From assembly GCA_035605975.1 (NCBI GenBank), contig DATNGG010000040.1:25722-89721 (forward strand): a DNA stretch of 64,000 nt, read 5' to 3'. The stretch comes from CAIKMD01 sp035605975. Lineage in GTDB: Bacteria; Pseudomonadota; Alphaproteobacteria; ATCC43930; CGMCC-115725. Shown piece after piece: positions 1-8,899 of this stretch; within the stretch, counting starts at the first letter, position 1, and each line of letters begins with the position of its first letter. The notes under the pieces were generated by a model. The model was not told where the DNA came from, made no database searches, and was given only the letters and a program-made list of their open reading frames with translations. The position numbers were made by a program, and so were the translations under genes.

Positions 1-677
1 GGATGACGCGGCAGGACCCGTGCGATCGTGTCTTCAAAGATCGGTAGCAAAGTCCCGACCTCGCCGCGTCGACTGCCCGGCAGCACGGTCAGCAGCGGCG
101 CCTCGGGCGCGATGCCGTGGCGGCGGCGAAAGCCCGCGCCATCGCCGCGATCGGCGCCGCTCTCGACCACCGGATGCCCGACATAGGCGCAGGAGAGCCC
201 GACCGCGGTGAAATAGGGAGGCTCGAACGGCAAGAGCGCCAGCAGATGATCGTACCAGCGCGCCATGCGCCGGGCGCGCCCGCCGCGCCACGCCCAGACC
301 ATGGGCGCGACATAGTGGATGAGCGGCAAGGTGCTGCCCTGGCGCCGCAAGCGCTGCGCGATCCGCCAGGTGAACCCCGATGAGTCGATGGTGACGAGCG
401 CCGCCGGCTGCTGCGCCGCGATGTCGGCGACGGTCTCGGCGACGCGGCGAAAGATGCGGCGGGCGCTGGGCAACACCTCGGCGACGCCCATGATCGCGAG
501 CTCCGACAAGGGCACGCGCGAGACGAGGCCTTGCGCCGCCATGGTCTCGCCGCCGATCCCGGCAAAGCGCACCGCGCCTTGGGTGCGCTCGCGCAACGCC
601 GTCATCAGCCGTCCGCCGAGGAGATCGCCCGAAGGCTCGCCGGCAACGAGATAAATGAGCGGCGGCGCATCACTCAT
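1..677 (-). CDS. lpxB: lipid-A-disaccharide synthase LpxB (partial, 3' end beyond window)
   Basis: The first 225 codons of LpxB, the inner-membrane-associated glycosyltransferase that joins UDP-2,3-diacylglucosamine to lipid X to form the lipid A disaccharide. Read from the ATG at 677, the protein begins MSDAPPLIYLVAGEPSGD, the typical LpxB N-terminus with the GEPSGD motif, and continues through FAGIGGETMAAQG. The frame is open to the window edge, so the C-terminal UDP-binding half is not seen. The start codon overlaps the lpxI stop in an ATGA arrangement, which indicates translational coupling. It is the last visible gene of the bamA-skp-lpx operon. Family assignment is secure; only the length is unknown. 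Confidence 0.95.
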   Translation of the reverse strand, partial: MSDAPPLIYLVAGEPSGDLLGGRLMTALRERTQGAVRFAGIGGETMAAQGLVSRVPLSELAIMGVAEVLPSARRIFRRVAETVADIAAQQPAALVTIDSSGFTWRIAQRLRRQGSTLPLIHYVAPMVWAWRGGRARRMARWYDHLLALLPFEPPYFTAVGLSCAYVGHPVVESGADRGDGAGFRRRHGIAPEAPLLTVLPGSRRGEVGTLLPIFEDTIARVLPRH

Positions 678-1486
678 TGGGCTTTGACGCCGACGACGAA
701 TATTCCCGCGCGATCGGCGGCTTCGACCGCGGCTGCGCGATCGAGCACAAGCGTCGCGCCGGCCTCGATGGCGATGCCGCGCAGCCCCGCTGCGGCCGCC
801 GCGGCGACGGTCGAAGGACCGATTGCGGGCAGATCCGCGCGGCGCTCCTGGCCGGGCTTGGCGGTCTTGACGAGGACGCCGCCCGGCGCGGCGCAGTTCG
901 CCATCAGCGCATCGGTGCCGGCTTCGCCTTCGACGCCCAAGACCTCGCCCGCGCGCACGATCACCGCCTGGCCAAGATCGCGCGCCCCATGCGCCCGCGC
1001 CGCATCGAGGCCTGTGGCGATGTCGCGCTCGGCTGCCGCATCGGGCGCGACTCGCCCCAACGTCCCCAACGGCGCAAGCAGATCGCCGAGAATGCGATCG
1101 GCGCCGGTGACGCGAAAACCTTCACCTTCGAGCTCCTTGATGATCGCGCGAAAGAGCGCGTCGTCGCCGAGATCGGTGAGCGCCTTGAGCCCGATCTTCA
1201 GGAGGAAGCGCAAGGCGCGCCAATCCGGCCGCAACGCCGCAAGCGAGGGCCGACGCACGCCGCCCGCCATCACCAGCTCCTCGACGCCGTTCTCGCGCAG
1301 GAGGCGCAGCGCCTCGCCGCCGGCACCGAGGCGAATGAAGCGGTGCGGGACCGCGGCGACGCTTGCCGGATCGCAAGAGCCTTCGAAACCGAGCACGAAG
1401 AAAGGCCGGTCCCCGGCTCGGCAAGCCTCGATCAGCTTCAGCGGCAGCTCGCCGGCGCCGGCGAGAATGCCGAGCTTAGGCGCCAT
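674..1486 (-). CDS. lpxI: UDP-2,3-diacylglucosamine pyrophosphatase LpxI
   Basis: A 270-residue protein of the LpxI (DUF1009) family, which hydrolyses UDP-2,3-diacylglucosamine to lipid X and UMP. It replaces LpxH in alphaproteobacteria. The N-terminus MAPKLGILAGAGELP is the family signature, and the C-terminal half keeps the expected conserved stretches (VTGADRILGDLL, DLGQAVIV, MANCAAPGGVLVK). An upstream in-frame codon would add 16 residues, but the ATG at 1486 matches family length. This start overlaps the lpxA stop by 11 bp. Its position between lpxA and lpxB is the standard alphaproteobacterial order and supports the assignment. Confidence 0.93.
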   Translation of the reverse strand: MAPKLGILAGAGELPLKLIEACRAGDRPFFVLGFEGSCDPASVAAVPHRFIRLGAGGEALRLLRENGVEELVMAGGVRRPSLAALRPDWRALRFLLKIGLKALTDLGDDALFRAIIKELEGEGFRVTGADRILGDLLAPLGTLGRVAPDAAAERDIATGLDAARAHGARDLGQAVIVRAGEVLGVEGEAGTDALMANCAAPGGVLVKTAKPGQERRADLPAIGPSTVAAAAAAGLRGIAIEAGATLVLDRAAAVEAADRAGIFVVGVKAQ

Positions 1487-2279
1487 TCCCCGCCTTCGGC
1501 TGGCACAGGCCGCGCGAGGACTCGGCACGCACGAAGGCGAGCACGTCCTCGACCGCGCGCATGCCGGGAAAGCGCGACGCCACCCGCTCGAGCCGCTCGG
1601 CGAAGGTGCCGTTCTCGCCTTCGAACAGGAGCTGATAGGCCTGGCGCAGCGCCTGGATCTCCTCGCGGGTGAAGCCGTGGCGCTGCATGCCGACGAGGTT
1701 GAGCCCCGAGAGGCGCGCGCGGTCGCCCATCACCGAGCCATAGGGAATGACGTCGCGCTCGACGCCGGTGACGCCGCCGACCATCGCGTATTTGCCGATG
1801 CGCACGAATTGATGCACCGCCGAAAGACCGCCGAAGACGGCGCATTCGCCGATCACGACATGGCCCGCGAGCGTCGCGTTGTTGGCCATGATGACTTCGT
1901 CGCCGATGACGCAATCATGCGCCACATGGACTCCGACCATGAAGAGGCAGCGATCGCCGATGCGCGTGACCATGCCGCCGCCCGCCGTGCCGGGGTTCAT
2001 CGTCACATGCTCGCGGATGATGTTGTCGCGACCGATGACGAGCCGCGACTCTTCGCCCTTGTATTTCAAATCCTGCGGCGGATGGCCGATCGAGGCGAAG
2101 GGAAAGATGCGCGTGCCCTCGCCGATCGTCGTGCGGCCCGCCACCGCGATGTGCGAGAGCAGCTCGACCCGCTCGCCGAGCTCGACATGGGAGCCGATGT
2201 GGCAGAACGGGCCGATGCGGGTGGAGGCGCCGAGCTTGGCACCTTTCTCGACCACCGAAGTCGGATGAATCTCAGCCAT
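1476..2279 (-). CDS. lpxA: acyl-ACP--UDP-N-acetylglucosamine O-acyltransferase LpxA
   Basis: First enzyme of lipid A synthesis: it transfers a 3-hydroxyacyl chain from ACP to the 3-OH of UDP-GlcNAc in the cytoplasm. The 267-residue product shows the left-handed beta-helix hexapeptide pattern through residue ~190, followed by the helical C-terminal domain. The catalytic histidine is visible in the motif HVAHDC (H121, equivalent to E. coli H125), followed by ANNATLAGHV and the GG-TGVERDVIPYG loop. Length is usual for the family (about 262-270). The start overlaps the end of fabZ by 8 bp, so the two are probably translationally coupled. Confidence 0.97.
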   Translation of the reverse strand: MAEIHPTSVVEKGAKLGASTRIGPFCHIGSHVELGERVELLSHIAVAGRTTIGEGTRIFPFASIGHPPQDLKYKGEESRLVIGRDNIIREHVTMNPGTAGGGMVTRIGDRCLFMVGVHVAHDCVIGDEVIMANNATLAGHVVIGECAVFGGLSAVHQFVRIGKYAMVGGVTGVERDVIPYGSVMGDRARLSGLNLVGMQRHGFTREEIQALRQAYQLLFEGENGTFAERLERVASRFPGMRAVEDVLAFVRAESSRGLCQPKAGNGA

Positions 2280-2757
2280 CGGTGTTGATGTTGTTGTCCA
2301 TGATCATCGCCGCGTAAGTGGCCTCGGCCATCAGCTTGTCCTCGACCGTGGCGCGGCCCTGGAACTTCCATACCGGGCCGCGGCTCGCCTTGCGCTCGAC
2401 ATGAATGAGGAGGGTGCTGCCCGGCACCACCGGGCGGCGGAAGCGCGCATCGTCGATCGAGGTGAAATAGACGAGCTTGCCCGCCGCCAGCTCGCCGATC
2501 GCATCGACCACCATCACCGCGGCGGTCTGCGCCATCGCCTCTATGATGAGCACGCCCGGCATCACCGGCCAGCGCGGGAAATGGCCCTGGAAATAGTGCT
2601 CGTTGATGGTGACGTTCTTGACCCCGGTCGCGCTCTCGCCGCGCACGACATTGACGACTTTGTCGATCATCAGAAAGGGATAGCGATGCGGGATCATCTG
2701 CATGATCCGCTTCAAGTCGATTTCCGGCGTGACCTCGGGCTTTGCCGTCGTGTCCAT
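2272..2757 (-). CDS. fabZ: 3-hydroxyacyl-ACP dehydratase FabZ
   Basis: Hot-dog-fold dehydratase of type II fatty acid synthesis, acting on 3-hydroxyacyl-ACP and therefore competing with LpxA and LpxD for the same substrate pool. The 161-residue protein carries the family motif GHFPRWPVMPG, with catalytic His59 and Glu73 (IIEAMAQ). The N-terminal IPHRYPFLMIDKV segment is also typical. It lies one base downstream of the lpxD stop and overlaps lpxA by 8 bp, in the usual lpxD-fabZ-lpxA order. Confidence 0.97.
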   Translation of the reverse strand: MDTTAKPEVTPEIDLKRIMQMIPHRYPFLMIDKVVNVVRGESATGVKNVTINEHYFQGHFPRWPVMPGVLIIEAMAQTAAVMVVDAIGELAAGKLVYFTSIDDARFRRPVVPGSTLLIHVERKASRGPVWKFQGRATVEDKLMAEATYAAMIMDNNINTDG

Positions 2758-2758
2758 G

Positions 2759-3784
2759 CTATTCGCCCTTCTTCCTGGCGGCGAGGCGCCGGATATAGGC
2801 CGTCATATAGTGAAACTCCTTGATCGGCATCGCCGGCGAGCCCAGCACCGTTTCGCCGGGCTTCAAGTCGCTGATCACACCCGCCTGCGCGCCGATGCGC
2901 GTGCCGTCGCCGATCGTGAGATGACCAGCCATTCCCACCTGTCCGCCGACCATCACGAAATCGCCTAGCCGGGTGCTCCCCGATATGCCGACTTGAGCGA
3001 CGATCACGCAACAGCGTCCGATCTGCACGTTGTGCCCGATCTGCACGAGATTATCAATCATCGTGCCGGAGCCGATCACCGTATCCGGCCCGGCGCCGCG
3101 GTCGATCGTGGTGTTGGCGCCCACCTCGACATCGTCGCCGATGATGACCAGTCCCAGCTGCGGCACTTTGATCGGGGCCGCCGGATCGGGCGCGAAGCCG
3201 AACCCGTCCTGGCCGATGCGCGCGCCCGGATAGATCCGCACCCGCGCGCCGATGATCGCGTGGCTGACGCTCGCATTGGCGCCGACGCGGCAATCCTCAC
3301 CCAGCACCGCGGCGGGGCCGATGACGGCATTGGCGCCGATGAGACAGCGCCGGCCGAGCTGCGCCCGGGCGCCGATCACGGCATTCGCCTCGATGGCGCA
3401 GCCCTCGCCGAGCACGGCCGTCGGATCGATCACCGCGCTCGGCGCGATGCCGGGTTGCGGCGGCGGCTCCGGATAAAACGCTTGTGCGGCGAGCGCATAG
3501 GCGCGATAGGGCGCCTCCGTCAGCAGTAACGCCGCGCCCGGGGGCGCTTCGGCCGCGAATTTGGGGCTGACGATCACCGCGCCGGCGCGGGTGGCGCGAA
3601 AAGCGTCGAGATAGCGGTGGTTGTCGAAGAAGGTGAGATCGTCCGCGCCGGCGCGCTCGAGCGGCGCCACGTCGTGCAACAGGCGGCTGGCTTCGCCGGC
3701 GCCCGCGAGATCGGCGCCGGTGCGGCGGGCGATCTCATCGATGCGGAACGGGCCGGCGCGGGTGAAGAAGCGCGGATCGGCCAT
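2759..3784 (-). CDS. lpxD: UDP-3-O-(3-hydroxyacyl)glucosamine N-acyltransferase LpxD
   Basis: Third enzyme of lipid A synthesis: it N-acylates UDP-3-O-acylglucosamine using 3-hydroxyacyl-ACP. The 341-residue protein has an N-terminal LpxD uridine-binding domain (to ~residue 105), then a long hexapeptide-repeat beta-helix and a short C-terminal helix ending MTAYIRRLAARKKGE. The catalytic histidine is H251 in QIGHNVQIG. Length matches characterised LpxD proteins (about 340). It starts three bases after the end of the skp-like gene, within the same operon. Confidence 0.96.
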   Translation of the reverse strand: MADPRFFTRAGPFRIDEIARRTGADLAGAGEASRLLHDVAPLERAGADDLTFFDNHRYLDAFRATRAGAVIVSPKFAAEAPPGAALLLTEAPYRAYALAAQAFYPEPPPQPGIAPSAVIDPTAVLGEGCAIEANAVIGARAQLGRRCLIGANAVIGPAAVLGEDCRVGANASVSHAIIGARVRIYPGARIGQDGFGFAPDPAAPIKVPQLGLVIIGDDVEVGANTTIDRGAGPDTVIGSGTMIDNLVQIGHNVQIGRCCVIVAQVGISGSTRLGDFVMVGGQVGMAGHLTIGDGTRIGAQAGVISDLKPGETVLGSPAMPIKEFHYMTAYIRRLAARKKGE

Positions 3785-3787
3785 GGC

Positions 3788-4432
3788 TCAACGCGGCGCC
3801 GGGATCGGCGCAAGGCTCGGCAAGCCGGGGCCGCTTGGCGGGGCAGGACCGGCGGGCGGGCCTGAGAGGTTGGGCTCGGCGGGGACCGACAGGGTCACGA
3901 GCGGCAATTTCACGTCGAGACGGCGGATCACGTCCTGCGTGATGTCGAGGCCCGGCGCCTCGAACAGCACCGCCGCCTTGGTCAGGACGAGGTTCGCCTT
4001 CTTCTCGGCGGCGATGTCGGCGATGATCTGGAGCGCGGTGTTCTCGACCTTGGTCATCGCGTCATTATAGGCCTGCTGCAGGGCCTGGCGCGTCACCTGG
4101 ACGCCATGGTCGAGCGCGTCGTAGCGCTGCTGAAAATCGCGCATCTTGGCGTTGAACGCCTCGGGCGCCAGGACGTTGCGCTGTTTTTCGAGCTGATCCT
4201 GGACGCGGCGAAGCTCGTCCTCCTGCTGCGTCACCTCCTTCGTATAGCGCTCGGTGCGTTGCGACATCTGCGACTGGATGTTCCGCGCGACCAGGGAATC
4301 CCGCAGGATCTGCTGCACATCGACAATGATGATGACGGGGGGCGTGACCGTCTGGGCGGGTGCCGCCGCGCCGGAGACGAGGATCGAGAGCGCCAAAGCG
4401 GCAGCAAGGCCGAGATGGCGGCAGCGCGGCAT
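3788..4432 (-). CDS. skp: OmpH/Skp family periplasmic chaperone
   Basis: Periplasmic chaperone that holds unfolded outer membrane proteins on their way to the BAM complex. The 214-residue precursor has a signal peptide (hydrophobic core LGLAAALALSILVSGA, likely cleavage after APA near residue 26), then a charged coiled-coil region (about residues 45-150) rich in Gln, Arg and Glu, as expected for Skp tentacles. The C-terminus after residue ~185 is Pro/Gly/Ala-rich and probably disordered; this tail is longer than in enterobacterial Skp. The start directly abuts the bamA stop, which supports a shared function. Confidence 0.9.
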   Translation of the reverse strand: MPRCRHLGLAAALALSILVSGAAAPAQTVTPPVIIIVDVQQILRDSLVARNIQSQMSQRTERYTKEVTQQEDELRRVQDQLEKQRNVLAPEAFNAKMRDFQQRYDALDHGVQVTRQALQQAYNDAMTKVENTALQIIADIAAEKKANLVLTKAAVLFEAPGLDITQDVIRRLDVKLPLVTLSVPAEPNLSGPPAGPAPPSGPGLPSLAPIPAPR

Positions 4433-6772
4433 TTAGAACTGCGATCCGAACCCGACCCGGAAGAACTCCGTCTTATCGAAGGGTTGCTTCACGATCGGGA
4501 CGGCAAAATCGATGCGCACCGGACCGACCGGCGAATCCCACGAAAAGCCATAGCCGACCGAGACGCGGATGGCGTTGACATCGGCGACGGTCGGGCCCGT
4601 GTCGTCGATCGACCAGGCACTGCCGAAATTGGTGAAGACGTGGCCCGAAATGCCGAATTCCTTGGGCAGGCCCAAAGGCATGCTGAGCTGAACGGCGCCC
4701 AGCCAATAAGCGTTGGCGCCAAGCGCGTCGTCGGTGACGATGTCGCGGGCGCCGATGCCGCCGGTCTGGAAACCGTGGAAATTGTCGCCGCCGATGAAAT
4801 ACCGGTCCTCGATCCGCACGTGATCGCTGCCGAGGCCGAAAATGTAGCCGGCCTCGCCGGTCGCCTGCGCCACCCAGTTGGTCGCGACCGGATAGTAATA
4901 GCCGGCGCTCACGCCGTTGCGCAGGAAGTAGACCTGGCCGCCGAGGCCGGCGATATCCGTGGTCTGTTGCAGGTAATAGCCCGAGGTCGGGCGCAGCCGG
5001 CTATCGCGCTTGTCATAGAGCAGCTGCTCGCCGACGATCGAGGCGATGCGCGAGCCCTTCTGAGCGAGAATGAATTGCGAGGCGCCGGGGATGATGTCCT
5101 TGATGGTGTCGTCGCGGATCGTGTAGGTCAGCGTCTGACGCAGCGATTCGGTGAACTGATAACCCGCGCGCAGCGAGCCGCCATAGGATTGCTGCTGATA
5201 ACCCGAAAACGTCGTGTTGTCGCGCTGCAAGGCGAAGAGGTCGAAGCCCGCGGCGAGGTTGCGATCGAGGAAGTAAGGCTCGGTGAAGCTGAGATCGACC
5301 TGCTGCGTCAAATAAGCGATCGTCGTGTCGATGCGCAAATCCTGACCGCGTCCCAACAGGTTGCGCTCGTGGATGCCGATATTGGCGAGCGGACCATCCG
5401 AGGTCGAATAGCCGACGCCGATCTGGAATTCGCCGGTCGACTGCTCCTGGACATTGACATGGATGACCGTCTTGTCCGGCGAGCTGCCTTGGGTGTTGGT
5501 GATATCGACCTTTTTGAAGAAGCCGAGATTGTTGAGCCGCTGCTCCGAGCGATGCAGCTTGGTCGAATTGAAGGCGTCGCCCTCGACTAGACGGAACTCG
5601 CGCCGGATCACCTTGTCCTGGGTGCGGACGTTCCCGGTGATGTCGATGCGCTCGACATAGACCTCGGGACCTTCCTTCACCGTGAAGCTGACATCGATCG
5701 TCTTGGTGTCGACATTGCGCCGGACATTGGGCGTGACCTGGACGAAGGCATAGCCGCGGTCGCCGAGCGCGTCGGTGATCGCCTGGATCGACTTGTCGAC
5801 CTGATCGGCGTCGTACCAGTCGCCTTCCTTGAAAGTGAGGAGCGCGCGCAGCAGCGCCGGGTTCACATCCTTCAGCTCATTGGCGACCGACACTTTGCCG
5901 AAATGGTAGCGCGCGCCTTCCTCGAGGCTGAAGGTGATGATGAAGCCGGAGCGGTCGGGGACCAGCTCGGCATTGGCCGAGACGACGCGGAAATCGGCAT
6001 AGCCTTGCGAGAGATAGAATTTGCGCAGCAGCTCGCGGTCATAGGTCAGGCGATCGGGATCGTAGGTGTCGTCGCTGCTGAGGAAACGGTACCAGCGCGT
6101 TTCCTTGGTCGAGATCACCTCTTTGAGGGTCGATTCGCTGAATACCCGGTTGCCGAGGAAGGTGATGCCGCGAATGCCGGTCGAGGGCCCCTCGTCGATC
6201 TCGAAGATCAGATCGACGCGGTTCTGCGGCAGCTGAATGATCTTCGGCTGCACCGTCGCGGCAAAGCGGCCGGAGCGGCGGTAGAGCTCGAGAAGCCGGC
6301 TCACATCGCTCTGCACCTTCTCGCGGGTGAAGACGACGCGCGGTCGCAGCTGAATCTCGCTGGTGAGATTGTCGTCGGTGAGCTTGTGGTTGCCCTCGAA
6401 TTGGATGCGGTTGATGACCGGGTTCTCGGTGACCGCAACGATCAGCGCCGAGCCGTCGCGCCGCAATTCGACATTGGAGAAAAGGCCGGTCGCAAACAGA
6501 GCCTTGAGCGAGGCGTCGGCCTTTTTCTGGTCGTAGACGTCGCCCGGCTGGATCTGGAGATAGGATTTGACCGTATCGGGCTCGACGCGCTGCGTTCCCT
6601 CAATGCGGACCTCGGTGATGACGCCGCCGGCGGGGATCGGCGCCGCTTCAACCGGCGTCGCCGGCGCGGCGGCGGGCGCCTGCGCATGGGCGGCGCCAAC
6701 GACGGCAAGGCTCGACATCAGTGCCGTCGCGAGGAGAAGGCGGCGTGCCGCTCCGGAGAAAATCACCAACAA
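4433..6772 (-). CDS. bamA: outer membrane protein assembly factor BamA
   Basis: Central Omp85-family subunit of the BAM complex, which inserts beta-barrel proteins into the outer membrane. The 779-residue precursor has a signal peptide (about residues 1-31, ending AHAQA), five POTRA domains over roughly residues 50-420 and a C-terminal 16-strand barrel. Visible landmarks are VRIEGTQRVEPDTVKSYL in POTRA1, the barrel motif DRYFIGGDNFHGF and a final aromatic residue in the ending FRVGFGSQF. Length is typical for alphaproteobacteria. It lies between rseP (55 bp upstream) and skp, the conserved order. Confidence 0.97.
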   Translation of the reverse strand: MLVIFSGAARRLLLATALMSSLAVVGAAHAQAPAAAPATPVEAAPIPAGGVITEVRIEGTQRVEPDTVKSYLQIQPGDVYDQKKADASLKALFATGLFSNVELRRDGSALIVAVTENPVINRIQFEGNHKLTDDNLTSEIQLRPRVVFTREKVQSDVSRLLELYRRSGRFAATVQPKIIQLPQNRVDLIFEIDEGPSTGIRGITFLGNRVFSESTLKEVISTKETRWYRFLSSDDTYDPDRLTYDRELLRKFYLSQGYADFRVVSANAELVPDRSGFIITFSLEEGARYHFGKVSVANELKDVNPALLRALLTFKEGDWYDADQVDKSIQAITDALGDRGYAFVQVTPNVRRNVDTKTIDVSFTVKEGPEVYVERIDITGNVRTQDKVIRREFRLVEGDAFNSTKLHRSEQRLNNLGFFKKVDITNTQGSSPDKTVIHVNVQEQSTGEFQIGVGYSTSDGPLANIGIHERNLLGRGQDLRIDTTIAYLTQQVDLSFTEPYFLDRNLAAGFDLFALQRDNTTFSGYQQQSYGGSLRAGYQFTESLRQTLTYTIRDDTIKDIIPGASQFILAQKGSRIASIVGEQLLYDKRDSRLRPTSGYYLQQTTDIAGLGGQVYFLRNGVSAGYYYPVATNWVAQATGEAGYIFGLGSDHVRIEDRYFIGGDNFHGFQTGGIGARDIVTDDALGANAYWLGAVQLSMPLGLPKEFGISGHVFTNFGSAWSIDDTGPTVADVNAIRVSVGYGFSWDSPVGPVRIDFAVPIVKQPFDKTEFFRVGFGSQF

Positions 6773-6827
6773 ATCCCCCTGTCCCCCGAACGAGTCCCTT
6801 GTCGACGAATCCCGGGCCGCCGCCGAC

Positions 6828-7961
6828 CTAGGACACCAGGCTTTTCAGAAACTCGACGACCCGCAGATGAACGAGGTCGTTCCAGGTGGCAAAAACCATC
6901 AACGTCAACACCAACGCCAAACCGAGCCGAAAGCCATATTCCTGCGCGCGCTGGCCAAGCGGCTTCCCCCGAATGGCCTCAGCGGCATAAAACAGGAGAT
7001 GCCCCCCGTCAAGAACGGGAATCGGAAAGAGGTTGATGAGGCCGAGATTGATCGACAGCACCGCCATGAACCAGAGCATGGCGACAATTCCACCTTGCGC
7101 CACCTCGCCCGACATCTGCGCGATGCGCAAGGGGCCGCCGAACTCGTCGGCGGTGCGCGCGCCGATGATCATCTGCCACACGGCCTCGAGCGTTCCCGTC
7201 GTCATGTTGAGGGTCTCGCCGCCGGCGCGCCACACCGCATCGAGCGGGTTGCGGCGCACATATTGAACGCCGCCGCCCTCGATCCCCAACAGCCCCATCT
7301 GATGCGTGTTGCCGAAGCGATCGGTGATGGTGCTGATCTTCGGCGTGACGGTGAGCGGCACATCCTCGCCGCCGCGCTTGACGACGAGCTTCATCGGCAC
7401 GCCGGCATCGAGGCGCACGAGGCGCTGCACATCCTCGAAACGCTCGATCTTCTCGCCATCGATCGAGACGAAGACATCGCCGGGCTTCAAGCCGCCCTGC
7501 TCCGCCGCGCTTCCGGGCAGAACCTTGCCGACCTGAGACGGGGTGAAAGGCTGGCCCACCGTGGCAAAGAGCACCGCGAGGACCGCGATCGCGAAAACGA
7601 AATTGGCGCCCGGACCCGCCACGACCACGGCGGCGCGCTGCGGCAGGCGCTTGTGATGGAAGGAGACTTCGCGCTCCTCGGCGGTCATCGCCTGGAGCTC
7701 GCCCGCCGGCATCGACGCGGGATCGGCATCGCCGAACATTTTCACATAGCCGCCGAGCGGCATCAGGCTGAATTTCCAGCGCGTGCCGGCGCGGTCGTTC
7801 CAGCCGAAAATCTCCGGGCCGAAGCCGATCGAGAACACCTCGATGCGCACGCCGTTCCAGCGCGCGATGAAGTAGTGGCCGAACTCGTGCACGAACACCA
7901 GCACCGTCAAAACGACGATGAATGGAACGATGTAATCGAGGCCGCCGGTCAAAAAGCCCAT
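6828..7961 (-). CDS. rseP: RIP metalloprotease RseP (site-2 protease family)
   Basis: Inner-membrane zinc protease that cuts transmembrane anti-sigma factors and remnant signal peptides. The 377-residue protein has the zinc motif HEFGH (H25, E26, H29) in the first membrane helix, a PDZ domain (about residues 125-210; GKVLPGSAAEQGGLKPGDVFVSI begins there) and the third zinc ligand in the late helix PIPVLDGGH. Length suits the single-PDZ alphaproteobacterial form. In most alphaproteobacteria dxr lies directly upstream, between this gene and cdsA; here there are only 86 bp. Confidence 0.95.
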   Translation of the reverse strand: MGFLTGGLDYIVPFIVVLTVLVFVHEFGHYFIARWNGVRIEVFSIGFGPEIFGWNDRAGTRWKFSLMPLGGYVKMFGDADPASMPAGELQAMTAEEREVSFHHKRLPQRAAVVVAGPGANFVFAIAVLAVLFATVGQPFTPSQVGKVLPGSAAEQGGLKPGDVFVSIDGEKIERFEDVQRLVRLDAGVPMKLVVKRGGEDVPLTVTPKISTITDRFGNTHQMGLLGIEGGGVQYVRRNPLDAVWRAGGETLNMTTGTLEAVWQMIIGARTADEFGGPLRIAQMSGEVAQGGIVAMLWFMAVLSINLGLINLFPIPVLDGGHLLFYAAEAIRGKPLGQRAQEYGFRLGLALVLTLMVFATWNDLVHLRVVEFLKSLVS

Positions 7962-8047
7962 GAGTCCAACCTATGCACGCGAATGCGGTTAACCATAGCA
8001 AAAAATTGCCGCGCCATTGCTGAAAAAAGCGCCCGTTTCCACAGGGT

Positions 8048-8899
8048 TTACGGGTGGGCGGCGAAGCCCGGCCCGCAGCCGAGGAGGAGCAGCGCGCCCA
8101 GCCCCGCGGTTGCGGTCAGCAACGAATCGAGGCGGTCGAGCAGCCCGCCATGGCCGGGGATGAGCGCCCCCGAATCCTTGGCGCCGAAGCGCCGCTTGGC
8201 GAGCGACTCGGCGAGATCGCCGCCCTGGGCGAAGGCCGACAGCACGAGGCTGAGGACGACCGTCGCCAAGGGCGCCGCCCCGGCAATGAGCGCCGCGGCA
8301 AAACCGACGATCCCGGCGCAGGCGAGCCCGCCCAGGGCGCCCGACCAGGTCTTGTTGGGCGAGAGCCGCGGCGCGAGACGCGGCCCGCCCAAGGCGCGGC
8401 CGAAGGCATAGGCGCCGGCGTCGCTCGCCCAGACCACGGCGAAGAGCCACAGCATCAAGGGGCGTCCCGCCTCGCCCGCGGCAATCCATAACAGCGCCAG
8501 GCAAGGGACCGACAGCCAGAGCGTTCCCGCCGCGGTCCAGGCTGGCGCGGGAGCGGCGGCGGCACGCGCCAGGGCGGCAACCGCGAGCGATAGGGCGGCG
8601 GCAAATGCCAGAGCCCAGAGCGGCGCGCTCGACGCGGCCAGCAGCGCGGCGGCCGGCCCCACGGCGGCGACCGCGGCGCGGATCAAGCCGCTCTCGATGC
8701 CTGAGAGCCGCGCCCATTCCCAGCCCATGCCGGCCCCGGCAAGGATCACCAGCCCCGCCAGCGCCCAGCCACCGAACCAGACCGCGGCAATGGCAAGCGG
8801 CATCAGCACGAAGGCGGAGGCGAGGCGCAGCTTCAGGCCGCCGGCACCCGGCCGTGCAGCCTCGGGCGGCGCTGCCTCTGCCTCCTTAGCTTGAGCCAA
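8048..8899 (-). CDS. cdsA: phosphatidate cytidylyltransferase CdsA
   Basis: Integral membrane enzyme that makes CDP-diacylglycerol from CTP and phosphatidic acid, the precursor of all phospholipids. The 283-residue protein has about eight Ala/Leu-rich membrane helices. The C-terminal signature is clear: QGGDLAESLAKRRFGAKDSG followed by LIPGHGGLLDRLDSL, which holds the metal- and substrate-binding acidic residues. The first ~20 residues are a cytoplasmic acidic, Ala/Pro-rich extension. The start overlaps the uppS stop by 14 bp. Confidence 0.95.
   Translation of the reverse strand: MAQAKEAEAAPPEAARPGAGGLKLRLASAFVLMPLAIAAVWFGGWALAGLVILAGAGMGWEWARLSGIESGLIRAAVAAVGPAAALLAASSAPLWALAFAAALSLAVAALARAAAAPAPAWTAAGTLWLSVPCLALLWIAAGEAGRPLMLWLFAVVWASDAGAYAFGRALGGPRLAPRLSPNKTWSGALGGLACAGIVGFAAALIAGAAPLATVVLSLVLSAFAQGGDLAESLAKRRFGAKDSGALIPGHGGLLDRLDSLLTATAGLGALLLLGCGPGFAAHP

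Noticed and set aside
531..2288. 585-residue plus-strand open frame
   Set aside because: It is antisense to lpxI and lpxA, both certain by motif; the protein is Arg/Ala/Ser-rich with no domain, as expected for a shadow in high-GC DNA.
4106..5590. 494-residue plus-strand open frame
   Set aside because: Antisense to skp and bamA, with no recognisable motif; a GC-driven shadow.
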